A stretch of 64,000 bases of DNA from Oreohelix idahoensis (GCA_024509875.1 JAMPIV010008527.1:248001-312000), one strand, 5' to 3'; positions 10,545 through 21,343 are shown, counted from the first letter of the stretch. Numbers and translations are program-made. The notes: generated from the letters alone by a model not told the origin.

Positions 10545-10893
10545 CAACCAAGATCTGCTTACTCTGTGCAATCAGGAAGATATGCACACTATCATAGAGG
10601 GTAGACAATGGAATTGTGTTTGCCATGTCTTCAGAAGAGATCCCAACACTATCACCAGAACTACCACGCTATGGACCCCAGAAAGAAAACGAAAGAGAAG
10701 CAGACCAATAACAACTCAGTGGAGAACTGTGGATGCTGAAATAAAAAGCTTGAACTTGAGTTAGGACACCTCATAAAGGATGACCACCAACCAAGTTTAA
10801 GTGGAGATAATTTGTTGCTACCCTACAAGACCACAAGGCGTGATAGTCACTGATGGCTTTGTCAGTCGGCAGCTAAGGATCCAAGAAGAAGTA
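10545..10893 (+). mobile_element. LINE A fragment, degraded
   Basis: Encodes MHTIIEGRQWNCVCHVFRR, DPNTITRTTTLWTPERKRKR and then a diverged TQWRTVDAE, ending at GCTAAGGATCCAAGAAGAAG. More decayed than the copies at 5.6 and 50.4 kb. Confidence 0.8.
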
Positions 10894-11018
10894 GATAAAA
10901 CTGGTTCCTTTTATTTCGTGTGACATTATGGATGTATTAAACTATATGTGTGTTCCTATTTAAAATTTACCGTTACTTATTGCTGCTAATAAATTTTAAT
11001 GCATATTGGTGTCTGCAG

Positions 11019-11258
11019 AATGTACCAAGTTATGCTTGAAGAGCAGGAAGCTAAACGCAGGGCAACTCGTAAGATGCAGATGGGTACCCGTGCTCGCTCA
11101 GAGAAAATACGTTTACCGACTGGTGGCGAAAGACTGGTGGCGAAAGACTTGAAAACCTTATAAGTTCACTGACTGATGTGGACAAACTTCATACTTTGGA
11201 GTCCATGCTGGAAGAATATGAAACAGAATTGATCAGGAAAAATTCTGGGAAAAGCTGA
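11019..11258 (+). CDS. MTRF1L: Release factor RF1-type, terminal exon with deletion and frameshift
   Basis: After the TGTCTGCAG acceptor the frame carries on from the exon at 5386: KMYQVMLEEQEAKRRATRKM, then QMGTRARSEKIR, the highly conserved C-terminal part of RF1. In the family this is followed by TYNF..DR.TDHR and about 20 more residues. Here R is followed at once by LPT and GGERL. A 14-bp unit GACTGGTGGCGAAA is present twice (11119-11146), so the frame ends at TAA 11161-11163. Read with one unit removed, the frame continues GGERLENLISSLTDVDKL and on to TGA at 11256-11258, a normal-looking RF1 tail. So the exon has lost roughly 20-25 conserved residues and is frameshifted. It could be a decaying allele, a pseudogene or an assembly error. 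Confidence 0.82.
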
Positions 11259-11720
11259 TCATTGGCTTTGTTTAATTTCATTTGTGTAAACATCGGCTTA
11301 TTCATATTTTCTTGTTACAGAATGTATGGTCAACTTTCTTTCATTTACTTATTATGTTATGAAATATCTTAGAAGGGTTTATTACTAGCGTCTGTTCCAG
11401 CACATTGAATGAGTCTTGAAATGTTGTATTGTTTTACTTCTTTAAGTTGTTTGCAACTCCATCAGTCTTTCTTGTCCTGTACTGTCCTCTTGTCTATATT
11501 TACAAATCACTTTATCCTCAGTTTATTCAATCAATCCTGTCTTTCCAAGAATGCACCAAATTGTTGTCTTCCTCGTGAGGTCTTTTGTATCTTCTCAGGT
11601 TTTTTAATTTCGGAGCTGTTCATATTTCATTCCTAATCATTTGTTTATTATATGTAGTCTATCATTCATTAATTGTATGTAATCTGTCAGTTTGTACATA
11701 AATAAAGCAGTCAATCCATT
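11259..11720 (+). other. Release-factor 3' UTR
   Basis: No ORF of note. It ends shortly after a canonical polyadenylation signal. The T-rich sequence is typical of a 3' UTR. Confidence 0.55.
11701..11706 (+). terminator. Polyadenylation signal AATAAA
   Basis: AATAAA about 440 bp after the release-factor stop, followed within 30 bp by TTTTCTTGTCTG-type U-rich sequence. It is the first well-placed signal downstream of the gene. Confidence 0.6.
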
Positions 11721-12729
11721 TTCTTGTCTGTATGTGTGCTTTTGCTTTAATTAAAATAAAAAATGAAAGTCTCATTTATAACATTGACAAAATGTTGTGT
11801 AAATAAAAACTGACCATCTTCCAGATGTTTAGATAGACGTGTAAAGGAATGAATTACTTCTGTAAGGAATTATGCTCCATAGGGGATTACACTAACTGTT
11901 TGGAAGATGAATGGGCACTGAGTGAAGTCATAAAATGTTTGCTACATGAAGATTACCTGAGTACTAACTTCTTGTTGTTTAACTAGGGCTGCTGAGCTTC
12001 TCGTTCTTTTGCAGCCAATACCACACGGCTGTTTGCCAGCGATCTTTTAGTTATTTCCCCTTTTAACCCGACCACGCTATTTATAGCCCACTTGACAGAG
12101 GTCACGTGGTCAACTTCCTTATGGGAAAAACATGTGGCGATGTTTACTTTTGATAGGGCTTAATTAATGCTTTTAGGCTACTTTATTATTATAAATACCG
12201 GCTTTAATTTTGCGTAAAGCTAGACTAGAAATGTAAATTTTAGAACAAGAACAAACATTTTATCACAATTAGAACAGAAGATATAATAGTCTGAAATTAA
12301 GAAAATTTACGTTTTTTTTTATATTTTGTTATGGTTTGTTTATAATGCAATTTTCACTAAATCGGTCACAATCAACATGCATAACAAATTACAGAAATCA
12401 AAAGTAGAAAACCTGCAGAAAATGGAAAGTTTTGTTTTGGTTTCATGCGTCAAACATTAATTATTGAAACAAGTCCACATTTATTACCTTAAAATAACAC
12501 ACCCAATTGTCCCCAAAAACATGAGAGCTAACAATTATTTCAATCATACATCACGATGGTCATGTAAAAATGAGTATGGTCATGAGTAAAACGAAATGTT
12601 CAATTTAATAGATAAATAGGTGTATTTAATAAATACATCTATTAAATGATTTACACACTCTGTTAATTCTGTCAATCTCAAGCAACAACTGCCATAATTT
12701 GCTCTAGCCCCAAAATTTCGCTCAATTAT
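11721..12729. other. Intergenic AT-rich spacer
   Basis: No gene or known repeat recognised. Short inverted stretches such as AATAGATAAATAGGTGTATTTA-like pairs near 12605-12645 are simple AT palindromes. Confidence 0.45.
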
Positions 12730-13844
12730 CATTCACACTTCCTTTTTTTTATAGGATGAATCTGTACATTCACAGATGGAGAAATTTGTAACAAATGAGT
12801 TTCCATTATAAATTTTAATTGTGAAGTTATATTTTTAATACCGCTGGCGCGTCTTTCAATTTTCAATCTTCTCTGTTTTCTCTCCTGTGCCCACGTAAGA
12901 CCTACTGTTTCCTTCATGGCTATTGCTAATTATTTGGAGATTCTAACTCTACTTTCAATGCCTGGTTTCCTGCAAATTTCCAGTACAATAGGCTGTCCTC
13001 TGGTTTTGCATTTTATGATATTACTTTTTGCTGTTTCTAGTTTTTTTTCTAACAATGGATGTGAATAGGGGTTCTTCCTTTTGTGTTAGTGGTTGTGAAG
13101 GTGGCTTAGCAAGTAACTGTTGTACTGTGATGTCGCTTTTGAAGACAGGCGAGGTGGATGTACTTGTCGTATGTATAACTGACTTGGTAGGTGTAGATGT
13201 GGCAACAAAAACTGGCATGCTAGGGTGAGTAGTGTTATCCACCTCCAAATGAATGGTATCGCCTTTAATGTGAGCTGGCACATCAACCTCCAGTTGAACA
13301 ATATCATCACTAATGTGGGCAGGCACATCAACCTCCTACTGTACAGAGCTATCCTGACTACAGCTAATTGACTGACTACAAACTAACTGACTGACTACAG
13401 CTAAATGACTGACTAGACATGGAGGGGTCAGAAAGAACATCACAGGGAATAGAGCAGCTTTTTGTTTTTAAAACACCAAAAGATGTCTTTGCAACATAAT
13501 TGCACAGTTGACATTCACTTATAGTTAAATTATGGTTTTTAGTCTTTCCAGATGTGCTGACTGTTTTCCGATAGTAACTTGGCTGTTTCAAGACACTTCT
13601 CATTATGCCTCCTTTTTGAGTTTTGTATTCGTAAGTAACACTTCTTACAAAATATAGTCGAATGCTGTGTGGGTTTATCATCTGATACGTTAATTCCAAA
13701 CACAAAGAACAGATCATTAACGTAATTAGAACAGTTCAGTGCTTTCTGAATTGAACGTGTTGTTTTGGAAGTTAATGCTCTCTTGCCACAGGCTCTGCAC
13801 AGTGCACTGGCACAATTCATATGATGCAAAACAGTATGTTCCAT
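12730..13844 (-). pseudogene. N-RAG-like protein (RAG1 N-terminal-region-like), frameshifted
   Basis: From an ATG at 13842-13844 the minus strand reads a zinc-binding region: CRAC at residues 16-19, YVNDLFFVFGINVSDDKPTQ, then FCKKC at 66-69. This spacing and wording resemble the RAG1 N-terminal zinc-binding segment (CRIC ... FRIDV ... FCHNCW) and the N-RAG-TP proteins reported from Aplysia mobile DNA. A frame change near 13545 leads to NHNLTISECQLCNYV, matching the next Cys pair of that region. A third frame at 13326-13021 holds TVQQLLAKPPSQPLTQKEEP, and further stops lead to a basic stretch around 12917-12730. At least two frameshifts make it a pseudogene. No RAG1 catalytic core is visible. 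Identity rests on motif recall. Confidence 0.6.
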
Positions 13845-14870
13845 TTCGTTGTTATGTAGTATAGTTTACTTGTGTATGTATAAAGATAGAGGAATATTTG
13901 GGACTATCAAGTCTAACACCAGGATGTAGAATGCTTTATCTGTGAGTGAAAGAAGATATACAAACAGTTACTTAGAATTCTTTGGCAGCCGTCGTGTGCA
14001 CAGGATTGTCTACCAAAGAACACTAATGGAACAGTCCTTATCTCACACACAATTAAAAAAAAAAAATTCATATTATAAATACAAGATTAACAAGACTTGA
14101 AAGATAGAACAAAGTATGTGGAAGTAATCTATCTATAGATTTACATGTTTTCTGACGCTTATATACGTAGCTAAATATCATTATAAATGAATGAAAATGC
14201 AAAAACAGATGGTGCTTTACAAAAAGTTATTTTTGTACAACCTTATTTAAGATTTGTGAGTATCAGGAATGCGTTTACAGTAATTTAAATGCTATAAAAT
14301 CTGGTGACAATATGCTTGTTCTTGTAATGCCAAACTCACAAAATTGACTACCACACATTCTCAAGACATGAAACCAAAAAAAAAAAAAAAAGTATGTGGA
14401 AATAATCTTTAGCTTCCCTTCGAGAAGTCTTTATAATTATAAACTCAAACGAATGGGCCGATTTTTAGATATTAAATTAATAAAAAGATTACTTATTTTA
14501 TGAATTTCCTCAAATGATGACGCTGTTTTCAAAAGTCTGTAACTCCGTCAAAACTAATTTCAAACAAATAAAAATGCAATCAAAAATAGAACAGAGAACA
14601 AAGTTATAGTACACAAAAGAAATTTAGCGCTGTGTTTATCCAGAACGAGTGTGTAATGATTTATATTTTACAGATTTTACACACACAACAGCTGATTTTC
14701 CCCGCCAAAAACTTAAATAGTCTTTTACGGTGAACACGAAAATTTTATACCCGGTGTCAGAATTCCGGTCACCGAAACTAAAAGAGCGCTCTGGTATAGG
14801 GCACAAACAGCCGTGACCAAGTTGAAGACTACTTGGTATTATCTGCACAGTAAATCTAGGCTCTACAGAC
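13845..14870. other. Spacer with A-runs, no gene
   Basis: Contains A-runs near 14055 and 14375-14390 and two loosely similar stretches around AGTATGTGGAA (14112 and 14391), possibly an old tandem or MITE. Nothing firm. Confidence 0.35.
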
Positions 14871-15605
14871 CAGATAGCCACATTGAGAATAATAGTTGAA
14901 CAAAGTCTGGAATGGAATTCACTGCCATACATTGGATTGGTGGACTATGAAAAGGCATTTGACAGTGTAGACAGAGAATCACTTTGGAAATTGATGAGGC
15001 ATTATGGAGTTCACATGAAGATCATTAACTTAATAAAGAAGACCTATAAAAACATGACATGCAGAGTTCTTCATGAAGGACAACTTACAGAACCGTTTAG
15101 GATTAGAACGGGAGTAAGACAGGGATGCCTCTTGTCTCCATGTCTTTTCTTACTAGCAATAGAATGGGTTATGAAAACATCGGCATCACACAACAGAAAT
15201 GGAATCCAGTGGAATCTGACTAAACAGCTTGATGATCTGGATGACTTGGCTCTTCTGTCCCATAACCACAATCAGGTGCAAGAGAAAATGAAAATTCTCG
15301 ATACGTCACAACAGGTGGGCCTGAAAATACACAGGGAAAAGACACAGATTATGAGAATAAATGCAAGAAATGATAACAAGGTTGAACTTGAAGAAACACC
15401 ACTAAAAGATGTAGAATCGTACACATATCTTGGCAGCAATATAGAGTTGGAGGGACAAACAATGATATCAAAATAAGAATACAAAAAGCAAGAGGAGCTT
15501 TCATTGCATTGGGAAACATATGGAGGACAAGAGAAATCAAGTCCATCACGAAAATAAGAATATTCAACTCAAATGTCAAGTCAGTCCTATTTTATGGCCT
15601 GCTAA
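14871..15605 (+). mobile_element. LINE D, 5'-truncated, RT part
   Basis: The best LINE D copy in the window. The open frame at 14883-15476 carries RT blocks: YIGLVDYEKAFDSVDRESLW (catalytic Asp region), FRIRTGVRQGCLLSPCLFLL, and then DDLALLSHN where an FADD box is expected (here QLDDLDDLAL, altered). It ends with KDVESYTYLGSNIELEGQ and TMISK-stop. Past the stop the remains of the next RT-thumb region are readable. The endonuclease domain and the 3' end are absent. Confidence 0.85.
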
Positions 15606-16012
15606 TTTGAGTTACTCCACTGCGGAATGGTAGTTGTCATAATGTTCGTATAGATATTTGCAGTGTCTGTGGGAAATTTAGTGTTGAGGCAGGATGTTGT
15701 AGAAAGTGGTAAGCTGGTAGAGTTGTATGCTTCATACTGTTGCTCATAGTAAAATTGTGTATTTATTACATACGATTTGTTACAGATAAATAGCAAACTG
15801 TAGCCTGGTTATGAGAAAGCACATTTTTTACCCATATTTTTGTTCTTCAGATTTATGCGTTTTTATAATACTAATGAGAATAAATGTAAGTCAGTAATTG
15901 AGATGTGAAATTTTATTGTGGGAGATCTCACAAATTATGAAACAAATGGAAAATTTACTGTCCAGATATCTTGTAAGTATCAAGTGCTCCAACAACGTGA
16001 AAAATTTTAATT
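15606..16012. other. Spacer without recognised feature
   Basis: AT-rich; no ORF, repeat family or RNA gene recognised. Confidence 0.4.
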
Positions 16013-16358
16013 ATACGCCCGCTATTACTCGAGGCGAAATCTCCGGTTAATATGTCTAACCTGAGACTGATTTTACTTATCCCTTTTTTCCCCTGTACAA
16101 TGACAGGTGTCCTCTCGCCATTCAGGTAGATACTCGTTGATTTTGGAGGTACCCATTAGAGCTGGGTCGGCTTAGGAGCCGTTCAGGTTATTCCAGTCCC
16201 TGGTCGACGACACTGCTTCAAATGTCTTCGCCAGGGCTCGAATTATTCCAGTCCAAGTCCCGGTCGATGACACTGCTTCAAATGTCCTTGTCTTGGCTTG
16301 AACCTGGGATCTCCTGATTGCCAGTGCAGTGTGGTAACCATTAAACCAGCGCAGCTCC
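16013..16358 (-). mobile_element. tRNA-derived SINE, family 2, with internal duplication
   Basis: The minus strand starts with a tRNA-like head (GGGAGCTGCGCTGGTTTAATGG, box B-like GGTTCAAGCC). An inner segment ACATTTGAAGCAGTGTCATCG follows and is repeated with small changes (GTGTCGTCGACC). It ends CGAGTAATAGCGGGCG. Same family as 19451 and 57138. Confidence 0.8.
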
Positions 16359-16422
16359 CTAGATCAAAACTTTATGAAATGAGGTATGCCAAGAAGTGCT
16401 TGGAAAAAAATGAATAGATAAC

Positions 16423-16712
16423 AATAGCTTCTTCTGGATCCTTAGCCCCTGACTGACAAAGCAGCCAGTGGCCATCACGCCTAGCGGCATTTTGTAGAGC
16501 AGCAACAAACTGTCCCCATTTTGCTCGGTCAGTGGCCATCCTTCATGCCATGCCCCAACTCTGGTCCATGCTTTGCATCTCAGCCTCCACTGTTCTCCGC
16601 CAGGTTGTCTTAGGTCTGCTTCTCTTTCGCCGTCCTTCTGAAGTCCATAGCATAGCAGTTCTGGTGATGGTGTCAGGGTCGCTTCTGAGGACATGGCCAA
16701 CCCAGTTCCAGC
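16423..16712 (-). mobile_element. LINE A fragment
   Basis: The minus strand encodes WVGHVLRSDPDTITRTAMLW, GRRKRSRPKTTWRRTVEAEM and SMDQSWGMARRMATDRAKWG, ending in the family tail (seen on + as GGATCCTTAGCCCCTGAC). It abuts a LINE D fragment of opposite orientation. Confidence 0.85.
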
Positions 16713-16975
16713 ATCTTATCCTTGCACAGAATAGAAGGATTAACATGGTATGCCAGAAACACCAGTGTGAAACAGGTGGAGATGACCGGATGAGTACTAG
16801 TGGAACAAGAGGTGAAAAAATTGTTGACATTGGATTGTAAACACACAGAAAACCTGTTGCTAACAGCTCTTGTTCTGGAAATCTCAGGGTAAAAGAAATA
16901 GAGGAAACCCTAAGACATTTGAAGAAGGGATTTGGAAACATACATAAAAGAGGACATAGAAAATCTCTGAGCTGT
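16713..16975 (+). mobile_element. LINE D 3' fragment, degraded
   Basis: Nucleotide blocks AGAATAGAAGGATTAACATG, AGTGGAACAAGAGGTGA and ACACAGAAAACCTGTTG follow the LINE D C-terminal region in order. No open frame. Confidence 0.6.
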
Positions 16976-17094
16976 GATAAAAAGTAAGTGTTATTGAGCC
17001 TTGATCACAAAATAAATCAGGATTGCCAACTGGTTTACTCATCATCTTTTAGGTCATCGTCAGATAGTAGTGCGGGCTCTGTAAGTCTCTGATG

Positions 17095-17395
17095 AATTGA
17101 TTTTTATGAATCTACGTTACCAGAAAGTGTCATATCTGATTTGGTTGCTGATTTACCTGTAACTGTCACTACATCTGACTTTGGTTACTGATTTGCCTGA
17201 AAATTTCACATCTGACTTTGGTTACTGAAGTACCTGAAAGTTTCACATCTGACTTTGGTTACTGACTTACCTGAAAGTGTCACATCTGACTTTGGTTACT
17301 GAAGTACCTGAAAGTATCACATCTGACTTTAGTTACTGAAGTATCTGAAAGTGCCACATCTGACTTTGGCTACTGAAGTACTGAAGCTGACTTGT
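17095..17395. repeat. Minisatellite, unit about 38 bp, about 7 copies
   Basis: Imperfect tandem copies of CACATCTGACTTTGGTTACT followed by GAAGTACCTGAAAGTTT. The copies near 17120-17200 are the most diverged and the central copies are nearly identical. Confidence 0.88.
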
Positions 17396-17399
17396 TTTG

Positions 17400-17700
17400 T
17401 GATCATGTTATAGTATTTTAATCTTCCTTTCTGTAAAACCATTCATTTATGAAAGTCTGTAAACATCTTCGTTAATGCTTGTGTTTCACATCCATACAGT
17501 TAGATTGTCTTGACATCTGAGTTCTCATTCTTGTGTTGGACTTGATTTCTTGTTATGTCCATATACTTCTATGGCAGCTTATTTATTGCTAGTATTACTC
17601 GTGGGTGTCTACTGTAGACCTATACTGACAAGAACCAGACATGTGCCAGTGGGACAAACAGTTAGAAAAAGGTGCCGATGTTGGACAGAATGCACAGTGA
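17400..17700. mobile_element. Two short LINE D fragments, opposed
   Basis: 17430-17600 matches LINE D on the minus strand (TCCATACAGTTAGATTGTCT, TTGGACTTGATTTCTTGTTA; compare 20390-20460). 17615-17690 matches LINE D on the plus strand (TGACAAGAACCAGACATGTG, AGTGGGACAAACAGTTAG). Confidence 0.55.
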
Positions 17701-17701
17701 T

Positions 17702-18216
17702 CCACTTCAGCTTGTTTTGAGAATGCATCACAAAACAACCAACTCGTCATCTCAGCACTGCTTATTCCACCTCCACTTCAGCTTGCTTTGAGAATGCATC
17801 ACAAAACAACCAACTAGTCAACTCAGCACTGCTTATTCCTCCTCCACTTCAGCTTGATTTGAGAATGCATCACAAAACAACCAACTAGTCACCTCAGCAC
17901 TAATTATTCCACCTCCACTTCAGCTTGCTTTGAGAATGCATCACAAAACAACCAACTAGTCAACTCAGCACTGCTTATTCCTCCTCCACTTCAGCTTGCT
18001 TTGAGAATGCATCACAAAACAACCAACTAGTCACCTCAGCACTGCTTATTCCACCTCCACTTCAGCTTGCTTTGAGAATGCATCACAAAACAACCAACTA
18101 GTCACCTCAGCACTGCTTATTCCTCCTCCACTTCAGCTTGCTTTGAGAATGCATCACAAAACAACCAACTAGTCACCTCAGCACTTCTTATTCCACCTCC
18201 ACTTCAGCTTGTTTTG
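17702..18216. repeat. 71-bp satellite array with alternating variants
   Basis: About 7.2 tandem copies of a 71-bp unit containing CAGCTTGCTTTGAGAATGCA and CACAAAACAACCAACTAGTC. Successive copies alternate between a TTCCACCTCC and a TTCCTCCTCC junction, which makes a 142-bp higher-order unit. Copies differ otherwise by only one or two bases. Confidence 0.95.
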
Positions 18217-18329
18217 AGAAAAACGTGTTTAAAGTTTTAGGGTATTAGTTGAAAATGAAGGAGGTATCACATTAAAATGAAATTTTGATTTTTTCATGAT
18301 GATTCAGACTGTTGACTAAGATATAGTGT

Positions 18330-18690
18330 AGGATGATAGATTAAACTATATGACGTGGATTAATGACCTCAGGTCAATTTTAGCCAAAAATGGAGATGGA
18401 ATAAAGTACTAAGGCAACGAACTGGTATAATCTTACATGCTTTTGGTTTGAACCTCAATAGAAGAGAAAGTGTAAGAAGGTTAAGTAGAACCTGGAGAAG
18501 AACGGTGGATGAGGAAACCAAGGCAACAGGGGTCTTGTGGGGGAGAGGTGAAGAGGATAGCCAAAATTGAAAGCAGTAGCAGCCTTATGTGGGGAGTGAC
18601 AAGGGCTCATGAAGATCACCCATTCAGCAGACAGTTGTTACCCTTGAGCTGTCCATGGAGCGTAGGCCTGTGCTGCTAGGAGAGCTAACC
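18330..18690 (+). mobile_element. Degraded LINE 3' end, unassigned family
   Basis: A readable stretch includes KVLRQRTGIILHAFGLNLNR, RRESVRRLSRTWRRTVDEET and KATG, a typical LINE ORF2 C-terminus, followed by stops. It differs from families A and D in wording. Confidence 0.55.
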
Positions 18691-18910
18691 CTGATAACTT
18701 GAGTTAAGACAATCTTTTGTTAGTATGTAGGTCAGTCTAACAGATGTGCAAGAACAGATTATAACGGATGAAAGTTCCATTGAAATAAGATTATAACATA
18801 AGATTAAACAAAATAACTGGAAAAAGCAGTCAAAATAAAAGCTAAAGACATTTATTTTTTTTAAACACACAAAAGTCCAGCACATCCTTGTTGTTAAAAC
18901 TGCGAGCACA

Positions 18911-19210
18911 TTAACAATCTAGCTCGGGCGTTGGTGTAGCTGGCGAGTCCTTTTCAAAGCTTTATGCTAGCAGATAGATAATGTTAGTCCTTCTCAGGAC
19001 TTAATATCTATCAACGCTGATCGGGTTAGCAGTCAACAGAGTTGACTTTTTTTCTTTTTGGATGGTAAATGCGCTCTGATATAACCAAATAGGTTGAAAG
19101 GAACACGCCTCGCCAGAAGAAGGCAAAAACCGAACCAAAAAAAAAATTGTCTTGTGATGTAAAGGAAAACAATTGTGCAGAATTGTCCTTGTAGTTCTCG
19201 AGTTGGTCTG
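18911..19210 (+). repeat. Hairpin-bearing interspersed repeat, copy 1
   Basis: Shares AAATGCGCTCTGATATAACC and AGAAGGCAAAAACC with 22065-22130. It contains one perfect 6-bp stem, AGTCCT-TCTC-AGGACT (18986-19001), and a broken one near 18945. No ORF; class unknown. Confidence 0.6.
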
Positions 19211-19450
19211 GTGTAACAAAGAATATAGTTACATCTATCAGAGTCATGTTATAAAATGCGACTAATATGGGTCTGGCAACTTTTATCGTGTAAAGCAACT
19301 TTGTTACAGAAGGTCTTTGGCGGCATATACCACAAATGAAACATGAGTTCAAATCTGGAAAGTTGTTACAGAACAAGAGGGAGTTTACCAAATATACAGC
19401 ATTACCAGTGGGTTGCGGCAGAGAAATTTTGAGATGGGAAAAATGATAAC

Positions 19451-19704
19451 TTTTTTTTTTTTTTTTCTCTAACCAGCGGCACTCGAGCTTTCCAGCTCTT
19501 TTGGCCCAATGACATGTCATTGCTAGGCGCGGGGGTCAGTGGACTTTCCTTCCCATCCACACGGGATTTATGTGCAAGAGCCGTTCAGGTTATTCAGTCA
19601 AATTTCCGGTCGTAAACATTCCTTCAAACGCTGACGCACGGGTTTGAACCATGAAAACCTGGTCGCCAGTACAACGTTGTAGCCATTATACCAGCGCGGC
19701 TCCC
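19451..19704 (-). mobile_element. tRNA-derived SINE, family 2, with A-rich tail
   Basis: A perfect 10-bp duplication AAATGATAAC flanks it (19441-19450, 19705-19714). The minus strand begins GGGAGCCGCGCTGGTATAATGG (box A region), then GGTTCAAACCC (box B), and ends in a run of A (poly-T at 19451-19466 on +). Confidence 0.92.
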
Positions 19705-19714
19705 AAATGATAAC

Positions 19715-20027
19715 GTTAAAATACCATTGCATAAATGAAAGTGAAACAAGAATGCCAACTATACAGTACAAAGAAGTTATTTGGGTCTACTCTGCACGCT
19801 AGCTGGGGAATGGTACTGAAGCCAGACAATAGAAACTGTGTGTAATATGCATTATTGAGAATATGACAATGGAACTAGAAATATGATTCGAGGAGAATAA
19901 TTTGAAAAACCTTTATGATATCACTAAAGCAGACAGATAGTCGGTGTAGGGTTGTTAAGCCTAATTTGAAAAATTAATAAGGTAAAATGTTAACTTGAAA
20001 ATACACAGGGAAAAACACGCAATCAAT
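19715..20027. other. Spacer without recognised feature
   Basis: No ORF or repeat recognised, apart from a short LINE D-like GAAAATACACAGGGAAAAA near 19996. Confidence 0.4.
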
Positions 20028-20480
20028 AAATACCCTTTAACTCCCCAAGGAGCATAGGCCTTCAACAAACACATGCCAAGTCTTCCTGTCACGTGCCATC
20101 AGCTCAAGGTCTTTCCATGTTTTCCTCATCATTTGCACTTCTGTCTCCAGTTCTCTTCTGCTTGTGTGTTTTTTTTAATTATCTACCTCTGTCTCTCTTT
20201 CCCTGAGGACTCCAGAACAAAGACTGCCTTGTAATGGTATCAACAGGTTTCTTCAATGTGTGTCCTATCCATCGCCAGCGTCTTCTTCTCAACTCGTGTT
20301 CCATTGGACCTTGTCTGGTTCTTGTCATCAGTTTCACGTTGGTGACTTGGTCATACCATATCAATCCTTCTATTCTTCAGAGCCATACAATAGGACTGAC
20401 TTGACATTTGAGTTGAAGATTCTTATTTTCATGTTGGAATTGATTTCTCTTGATCTCTATATGTTTCCCAATCCATAGAT
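20028..20480 (-). mobile_element. LINE D 3' end, inverted copy
   Basis: The minus strand encodes MIWYDQVTNVKLMTRTRQGP, MEHELRRRRWRWIGHTLKKP and VDTITRQSLFWSPQGKRDRG. It ends with the family 3' end, seen on + as CTCCCCAAGGAGCATAGGCC, next to ATCAAT repeats (ATTG tail). The ORF is interrupted at 20178 by a T-run. Confidence 0.85.
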
Positions 20481-20535
20481 GCTTGTGTGGAATAGAAGGA
20501 TTGAAGTGGTAGGACAAGAGCACTACTATGGAACT

Positions 20536-20870
20536 TACTTACTTAGTCATCCCTCTACTATGATGAGGTGTAGAGGTTTGGAGGAGGGAGCGCCACACTA
20601 TCCAATCGGTTGTCTTCCTTCTGGCCTGGTTCCAATCTAGTCCTCGGCCTTTCAGAGATTGCCTAATGTTATCCTCCCAGCGGATTCTAGGTTGTCCTGG
20701 AGGTCTGGATCCCTGGCTCTTAGTTTCCCATACTTGTCGTGGTGGCCGATCTTCCATTCTGCAGACATGGCCAAACCATTGTAGTTGGGACTGTTCTACC
20801 TGAGTCTGCAGTGGCTCAGTTTTGAGGCCTTGCCTTATCGTCTGGTTGTGGACCATATCTCTTCTTGACA
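20536..20870 (-). mobile_element. LINE C, short 5'-truncated insertion
   Basis: A perfect 11-bp duplication ACTATGGAACT (20525-20535, 20871-20881) flanks it. The minus strand encodes SRRDMVHNQTIRQGLKTEPL, WFGHVCRMEDRPPRQVW and ends in AAGTAAG repeats. About 90% like the long LINE C copy at 41.6 kb, judged by eye. Confidence 0.92.
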
Positions 20871-20893
20871 ACTATGGAACTCAAGACAAGAAC

Positions 20894-20994
20894 TTCTTCT
20901 TCTTCTTCGTTCGTCCTGAAAAGGACGGTGGTTGCGTTGTGTCTGTTTGCGCCTAAGCTGTGATATCTGCACCTTTCGGTCGACACATCAATGG
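20894..20994 (-). mobile_element. LINE F 3' fragment
   Basis: Nearly identical to 40988-41085: the minus strand ends GTCCTTTTCAGGACGAACGA and (AGA)n, and encodes STERCRYHSLGANRHNATTV. Inserted in LINE D close to the LINE C insertion. Confidence 0.8.
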
Positions 20995-21288
20995 AATAAG
21001 AGATTAGAAGACAATGTTGGAGATGGATAAGGCACACCTTGAGGTCACCTGTTGATAGCATTACCGGCCAGTTCTTGTTCTGGAATTCTCAGCATAAAAG
21101 AGGTAGAGGAAGACCAGTAAACACATGAAGAAGAGAACTCGAGACAGACCTTGAGCTGATGGCACGGGACAGGAAGACTTGGCTTAAGTTTGTTGAAGGC
21201 CTATGCTCATTGGGGAGCTGATAGGTGAAGATGACATACCGGGTACAAGAGAAAACTAGATGGACTGCAATCAGATTGGGAGCCGCGG

Positions 21289-21299
21289 TAGCATAGTGG
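21289..21299 (+). promoter_or_regulatory. Pol III box A in SINE
   Basis: TAGCATAGTGG fits the tRNA box A consensus TRGCNNAGYGG. Confidence 0.85.
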
Positions 21300-21332
21300 T
21301 TAGTGCACTGGCTTCCTAGCTCAGTGGTCTAT

Positions 21333-21343
21333 GGTTCGATCCC
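21333..21343 (+). promoter_or_regulatory. Pol III box B in SINE
   Basis: GGTTCGATCCC fits the tRNA box B consensus GGTTCGANNCC, 34 bp after box A, which is normal tRNA spacing. Confidence 0.88.

Larger units (their letters stand above)
5462..11018 (+). other. Release-factor intron, 5.6 kb, filled with repeats
   Basis: The GTGAGT donor is at 5462 and the TGTCTGCAG acceptor ends at 11018. The intron contains LINE, SINE, solo-LTR and duplicated-repeat insertions listed separately. Phase is preserved across it (two bases before, one after). Confidence 0.8.
20462..21228 (+). mobile_element. LINE D 3' end carrying two nested LINE fragments
   Basis: Outer copy: GTGTGGAATAGAAGGATTGA at the left, then after the two insertions GGAATAAGAGATTAGAAG, WRWIRHTLRSPVDSITGQFL and the family 3' end CTCATTGGGGAGCTGATAGG. 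LINE C (20536-20870) and LINE F (about 20894-20994) interrupt it. Confidence 0.8.
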
